Part shown: positions 60,408-64,000 of the stretch, piece by piece
Numbering within the stretch: the first letter of the stretch is position 1
Layout: every line of letters starts with the position of its first letter
Source of the DNA: 66-474 sp051954935
Lineage (GTDB): Bacteria; Pseudomonadota; Gammaproteobacteria; Xanthomonadales; Rhodanobacteraceae
Length of the DNA: 64,000 nt
NCBI GenBank assembly: GCA_051954935.1
Contig: JBQCHG010000034.1
Coordinates: 4,830 to 68,829 of the forward strand
Direction: 5' to 3'
The notes under the pieces: model-generated
Seen by the model: the letters and a program-made list of their open reading frames with translations, nothing else
Told to the model about the DNA's origin: nothing
Databases searched by the model: none
Made by a program: the position numbers and the translations under genes

Positions 60408-62162
60408 ATGAGGACGCAAAGCATAGCGCCCGCCCACCCGCTGAATCCAGCGCGGGAGTCCGTGCGGGCCCTGTACTGGCGCTACACGAGGCCTCTGATC
60501 GCGAAGTTCGCGGCAGGCGCCCTGCTGGTACTGCTGCTGGCAGCGCTGGGCGCGTACGGCGCCGCCCAGTACGCCAGCTACCAGCAGTGGACCGTGCACG
60601 CCTACCGGGTCAGGGAAAGCATCGTCGTTCTGCAAAACGACCTGCGCATGGTGGAAATGAACGCGCGCAGCTACGGCCTGACAGGGCGCAAGACTTCGCT
60701 GGTCGAGTACTACCGCTCCGTGGCCGCGGTGAATCGCGACGTGGAAGCGATCGCCGAGCTGATCAGCGACAACCCGAAGCAGATCGCCAATGTCGAGCGG
60801 CTACGTACGCTGATCGTCGTGCGGCGCGGGAAATTCGAGAAGATCCTGGACGATTACCAGTTGCACGGCCCGGAAGCCGCGCGCGCGGATGTCGTGGACC
60901 TGATCAATCGCCAGGACCACCCGGTCATCGAACTGACGGAATCGATGCGCGCGGAAGAGACGCTTTTGCTGGCCGCACGGCAGCGTTCCCGCGACCTCCA
61001 CGCCGGGTACGTGGCGGTCGTGGCCGCTGCTGCAACCCTCACCGTCATCGTGCTGATGCTCTGGGCGTTCTTCACCATCACCTTCGAACACCGCAAGCGC
61101 CTGCGCACCGAGCGGGACCTCGAACAGGGCGCATGGGAGTTGCAAAGCGCACTCGGGGACGCGCGGCAACTGGCCGACACGCTGCGCCGGCTCTCCCTGC
61201 TGGGTGAAATGCTGCAAAGCTGCCGCGAGCCCGACGAGGCGATCTCCGTGATCGAGCGCGCGCTGCCACCGCTGCTGCCGGAGATGTCAGGCTGCCTGGC
61301 GCTGATCAATGCGTCGCACAACATGGTGGAGGCGCGTATGCATTGGGGCGCGCGCGGCGCCGACCTCGCCGAATCGGTATTCGCGGCGGACGACTGCTGG
61401 GCCTTGCGACGCAGCCAGGCGCATCCGGGCTTCGGCGAGATCGCCGCACCTGCCTGCGCGCACCTGGTGCACGCCGGCGTGACCGCCGGCCACATGCTGT
61501 GCCTGCCGTTGTCCGCGCAGGGCCAGGTCCTCGGTGTGCTGAGCCTGGTCTCCGAGCACGCCTTCGATCCGGGTTCGCGCGAACTGATGCTGACCGTCGG
61601 CGACCAGCTCGCGCTGGCGATCGCCAACCTGCGCCTGCAGCAGAGCCTGCGCGAACAATCCATCCGCGATCCGCTGACCGGACTCTTCAACCGCCGTTAC
61701 CTCGAGGCTTCGTTGCCGCGCGAACTGGCGCGCGCGGAACGGCGCATGTCGCATGTCGCCCTGCTGATGCTCGATCTGGACCACTTCAAGCGCTACAACG
61801 ACAGCCACGGCCACGACGCGGGCGACGCCCTGCTCGCCCAGTTCGGCAGCACGCTCGTGCACCTGTGCCGCGGCGAGGACATCGCCTGCCGGTACGGCGG
61901 CGAGGAGTTCACGGTATTGCTGGTGGACATCGATGCCGAAAGTGCGCGGGTGCGCGCCGAGGCGATCCGCAACGCCACTGCGCGGATCGAACTGCGCCAC
62001 CGCGGCCAGCGCCTGCCGGCGCCGTCGGTTTCCATCGGCATCGCGATGTCCTCCAACGGCGTGCTGCCGGAGGAATTGAAGCGCGTCGCCGACCAGGCGC
62101 TCTATCGCGCCAAGCGCGAAGGTCGCGATCGCGTCGTCGTGCACGAGAACGCGACGGCGTAA
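60408..62162 (+). CDS. membrane diguanylate cyclase with periplasmic sensor and GAF domain
   Basis: A 584-residue protein. A transmembrane segment (about 32-53), a helical periplasmic region (CHASE3-like, about 55-195), a second segment (about 200-222), a GAF-like domain (about 260-410), then GGDEF. The active site is RYGGEEFTVLL, and an I-site RGED lies exactly 5 residues before it, so product inhibition is expected. It would make c-di-GMP in response to an unknown signal; the nearby FimX could be a receiver. ATG 60408 is chosen; ATG 60378 would overlap the gdhB start codon on the other strand. Confidence 0.87.
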   Translation: MRTQSIAPAHPLNPARESVRALYWRYTRPLIAKFAAGALLVLLLAALGAYGAAQYASYQQWTVHAYRVRESIVVLQNDLRMVEMNARSYGLTGRKTSLVEYYRSVAAVNRDVEAIAELISDNPKQIANVERLRTLIVVRRGKFEKILDDYQLHGPEAARADVVDLINRQDHPVIELTESMRAEETLLLAARQRSRDLHAGYVAVVAAAATLTVIVLMLWAFFTITFEHRKRLRTERDLEQGAWELQSALGDARQLADTLRRLSLLGEMLQSCREPDEAISVIERALPPLLPEMSGCLALINASHNMVEARMHWGARGADLAESVFAADDCWALRRSQAHPGFGEIAAPACAHLVHAGVTAGHMLCLPLSAQGQVLGVLSLVSEHAFDPGSRELMLTVGDQLALAIANLRLQQSLREQSIRDPLTGLFNRRYLEASLPRELARAERRMSHVALLMLDLDHFKRYNDSHGHDAGDALLAQFGSTLVHLCRGEDIACRYGGEEFTVLLVDIDAESARVRAEAIRNATARIELRHRGQRLPAPSVSIGIAMSSNGVLPEELKRVADQALYRAKREGRDRVVVHENATA

Positions 62163-62316
62163 CTCGCACGAACCGCGGAAGTGGAATCGACCGCCGGGCG
62201 GCGGCTCGATTCACCGGCTCGCGGCTTTACCGTTCTTTACGCATGACGCTTGGCCTACGGACGCGGTGAACCCTGTTACGGGATAATTACCGGTCTGTCC
62301 GGTTGAGAAACTCCCG

Positions 62317-63486
62317 ATGCCGCGTTATCTCTCGGGCTTCGCCTTGCTTGCGTTGGCGATGGCCCTTGCCGCTTGCGGAAAATCGCAGCCCCCGCCCCCG
62401 CCCCCGCCGCCACCGCAGGTCGGCGTACTGGACGTGCACGCGCAGAGCGTGCCGCTGGTGAGCGACTTCGTAGGCCGCCTGGCCGCCACCCGCACGGCAC
62501 AGGTCCGTGCCCGCGTCACCGGAATCGTGCTGAAGCGCGTCTATACCGAAGGCACCGACGTCAAGCCCGGCGACGTGCTGTTCAAGATCGATCCGGCGCC
62601 GCTGCAGGCAGCCTTGCGCGCGCAGCAGGGCCAGCTCGACCAGGCGCTGGCCACCGCGCACGACGACGAGGTGAAAGCCAAACGCATGCGCGAACTCGCC
62701 GTCCGCGGCGTGATCGCCAGGCAGGATCTGGACGACGCCATCGCCGCAGCCGCGAGCGCGCAAGCCGCGGTGAAGGCCGCGCGCGGCAACCTCGAAACCG
62801 CGAAGATCAATCTCGGCTACGCCACCATCACCGCGCCGATCAGCGGGCGCGCCGGGCGCGCCAATGTCACCGAAGGCGCGCTGGTTTCGCCGACCGATAC
62901 CAATCCGCTGACCGCCATCGAGCAGATCGACCCGATCTACGTGGATTTCAGCCAGCCGATGGCGGAAGTGGAGAAGCTGCGCCAGGCGCAGGCTTCCGGC
63001 GACCTGAAGCTGGCCGCACCGCATCAGGCGCAAGTCCAATTGCTGCTGCCCGACGGCAGCGTGTATGCGCATACCGGCACCTTGAATTTCGCGGACCTTG
63101 CAGTGGACCCGCAAACCGGCGCGGTGTCACTGCGTGCAATCGTGCCCAACCCCGAGCGCACGCTTCTGCCGGGCATGTTCGTGAAGCTGCGGCTGACGCT
63201 GGGTCAGCGCCACCACGCCTTCGAGGTGCCGCAGGCCGCGGTGCTGCGCGACCCGCAGGGTGCCTACCTGCTCACCGTGGGCGCCGACGACAAGGTGCAG
63301 AGCAAGCGCGTCACGCTCGACGGGCAGCGTGGCTCGGCGTGGGTGGTGGAGAGCGGATTGCAGGACGGCGATCGCGTGATCGTCTCCGGCGTGCAGAAGG
63401 CGCAGCCCGGTGCGAAGGTGCAGCCGGTTCCGTACCAGCCGACCGGGGAGCCGGCCACGCCCGCCGCTTCATCCTCGGGCTACTGA
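62317..63486 (+). CDS. RND efflux periplasmic adaptor lipoprotein
   Basis: A 389-residue membrane-fusion protein of the AcrA/MexA family. A lipobox (LAAC, Cys20) is followed by a run of nine prolines, then the biotinyl-lipoyl and hairpin domains (AQVRARVTGIVLKRVYTEGT, TAKINLGYATITAPISGRAG) and the beta-barrel (LLPGMFVKLRLTLGQ). It bridges an inner-membrane pump and an outer-membrane channel. The pump gene begins 8 nt after the stop. Substrates cannot be inferred. Confidence 0.93.
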   Translation: MPRYLSGFALLALAMALAACGKSQPPPPPPPPPQVGVLDVHAQSVPLVSDFVGRLAATRTAQVRARVTGIVLKRVYTEGTDVKPGDVLFKIDPAPLQAALRAQQGQLDQALATAHDDEVKAKRMRELAVRGVIARQDLDDAIAAAASAQAAVKAARGNLETAKINLGYATITAPISGRAGRANVTEGALVSPTDTNPLTAIEQIDPIYVDFSQPMAEVEKLRQAQASGDLKLAAPHQAQVQLLLPDGSVYAHTGTLNFADLAVDPQTGAVSLRAIVPNPERTLLPGMFVKLRLTLGQRHHAFEVPQAAVLRDPQGAYLLTVGADDKVQSKRVTLDGQRGSAWVVESGLQDGDRVIVSGVQKAQPGAKVQPVPYQPTGEPATPAASSSGY

Positions 63487-63494
63487 GTCGACCC

Positions 63495-64000
63495 ATGCCC
63501 CAATTCTTCATTGACCGCCCGATCTTCGCATGGGTGATCGCAATCCTGATCACCCTCGGTGGCACGATCGCGATCTTCAACCTGCCGATCGAGGCGTATC
63601 CGCCGATCGCGCCGCCGAGCGTACAGATCCGCGCCAGCTATCCGGGCGCGAACGCGCAGGTGATCCAGAGCACGGTCACGCAGGTGATTGAGCAGAACCT
63701 GTCGGGCATCGACAACCTGCTCTATTTCAGTTCCTCATCCAACTCGACGGGCTCGGCCAACATCACGCTCTACTTCAAGAGCGGCACCGACCTCGATACC
63801 GCGGCGGTGCAGACGCAGAATGCAGTGAACGCTTCCGAGCCGCGCCTGCCCGCAGCGGTGAACAACCTCGGCGTCACGGTGCGCAAATCCAGCACCGGCT
63901 TTTTGGAAGTTATCGCGCTGCAGTCCAGCGACGGCAGCATGAGTCCTGCGGCCTTGGGCAACCTGATCGCGGCGCAGATCATCGATCCCATCTCGCGCGT
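63495..64000 (+). CDS. RND efflux pump, HAE1 family (partial)
   Basis: The start MPQFFIDRPIFAWVIAILIT is the standard opening of AcrB/MexB-type inner-membrane pumps, followed by NLPIEAYPPIAPPSVQIRAS and QVIEQNLSGIDNLLYFSSSS. 168 codons are visible and the frame is open at base 64000; a full protein would have about 1040 residues. It is cotranscribed with the adaptor gene. Proton-driven export of hydrophobic or amphiphilic compounds is expected. Confidence 0.95.
   Translation, partial: MPQFFIDRPIFAWVIAILITLGGTIAIFNLPIEAYPPIAPPSVQIRASYPGANAQVIQSTVTQVIEQNLSGIDNLLYFSSSSNSTGSANITLYFKSGTDLDTAAVQTQNAVNASEPRLPAAVNNLGVTVRKSSTGFLEVIALQSSDGSMSPAALGNLIAAQIIDPISR

Noticed and set aside
62388..62420. CCCCCG-type tandem repeat as a phase-variation tract
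   Set aside because: It encodes the nine-proline linker after the lipobox of the RND adaptor; the units are imperfect and short, and proline linkers are common at this place.

Overview
The window is a high-GC gammaproteobacterial chromosome segment that most resembles Xanthomonadales, probably a Rhodanobacteraceae-like lineage. The main pointers are the Xanthomonas-type arginine pathway (N-acetylornithine carbamoyltransferase plus a kinase/acetyltransferase fusion), a FimX-like protein, a long lysine-rich DksA-family protein, and GTAGG-type palindromic repeats between genes. Nearly every position is coding. There are no phage genes, insertion sequences with transposases, or CRISPR arrays.

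Region 1 (1-11.4 kb) is an isoprenoid/hopanoid block. A minus-strand operon runs squalene synthase, squalene-hopene cyclase, hpnG, hpnA, diphosphomevalonate decarboxylase and a GHMP kinase that is cut by the left edge. Facing it are farnesyl-diphosphate synthase and a MurG-like glycosyltransferase. A flippase-like membrane protein and a PlsC-like acyltransferase form a further operon. Together they connect mevalonate intermediates to C30 hopenes and possibly to decorated, transported lipids. The mevalonate genes are notable because most gammaproteobacteria use the MEP route.

Region 2 (11.4-28 kb) is mostly housekeeping: tRNA-Arg and tRNA-Ser, csrA, alaS, recX-recA, a DoxX protein, pncC, mutS, a serine beta-lactamase-like protein, hslR with a response regulator, and htpX. 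It also holds a nitric-oxide module (nnrS and a Dnr-type regulator behind a perfect FNR/Dnr box) and an OPT transporter.

Region 3 (28-43 kb) has gluQ, then a polyhydroxybutyrate/acetate group (two acetoacetyl-CoA reductases, an acetate permease, phaR). The arginine operon argF'-argG-argE'-argAB-argC-argH follows, almost entirely coupled by 4-nt overlaps. In front of argF' are a promoter, a 34-codon ORF with an Arg-Ala-Arg-Arg run, and an intrinsic terminator, which together look like an arginine attenuator. Next come a glycine-zipper protein, cysS and sufE, with palindromic repeats around them.

Region 4 (43-64 kb) has the DksA-family protein, yidD-pyrC, and a long minus-strand operon (efp, mtaD, a YciI protein, ubiG, gph, a degenerate phytoene-synthase-family protein, folE2). 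epmB, which modifies EF-P, is divergent from efp. Then come fimX, a MITE-like repeat, nadK, the large NAD-glutamate dehydrogenase, a membrane diguanylate cyclase, and the start of an RND efflux operon cut by the right edge.

The best candidates for undescribed biology are the arginine attenuator, the hopanoid cluster with its glycosyltransferase/flippase/acyltransferase satellites, and the dispersed GCGATC-N6-GATCGC repeat.
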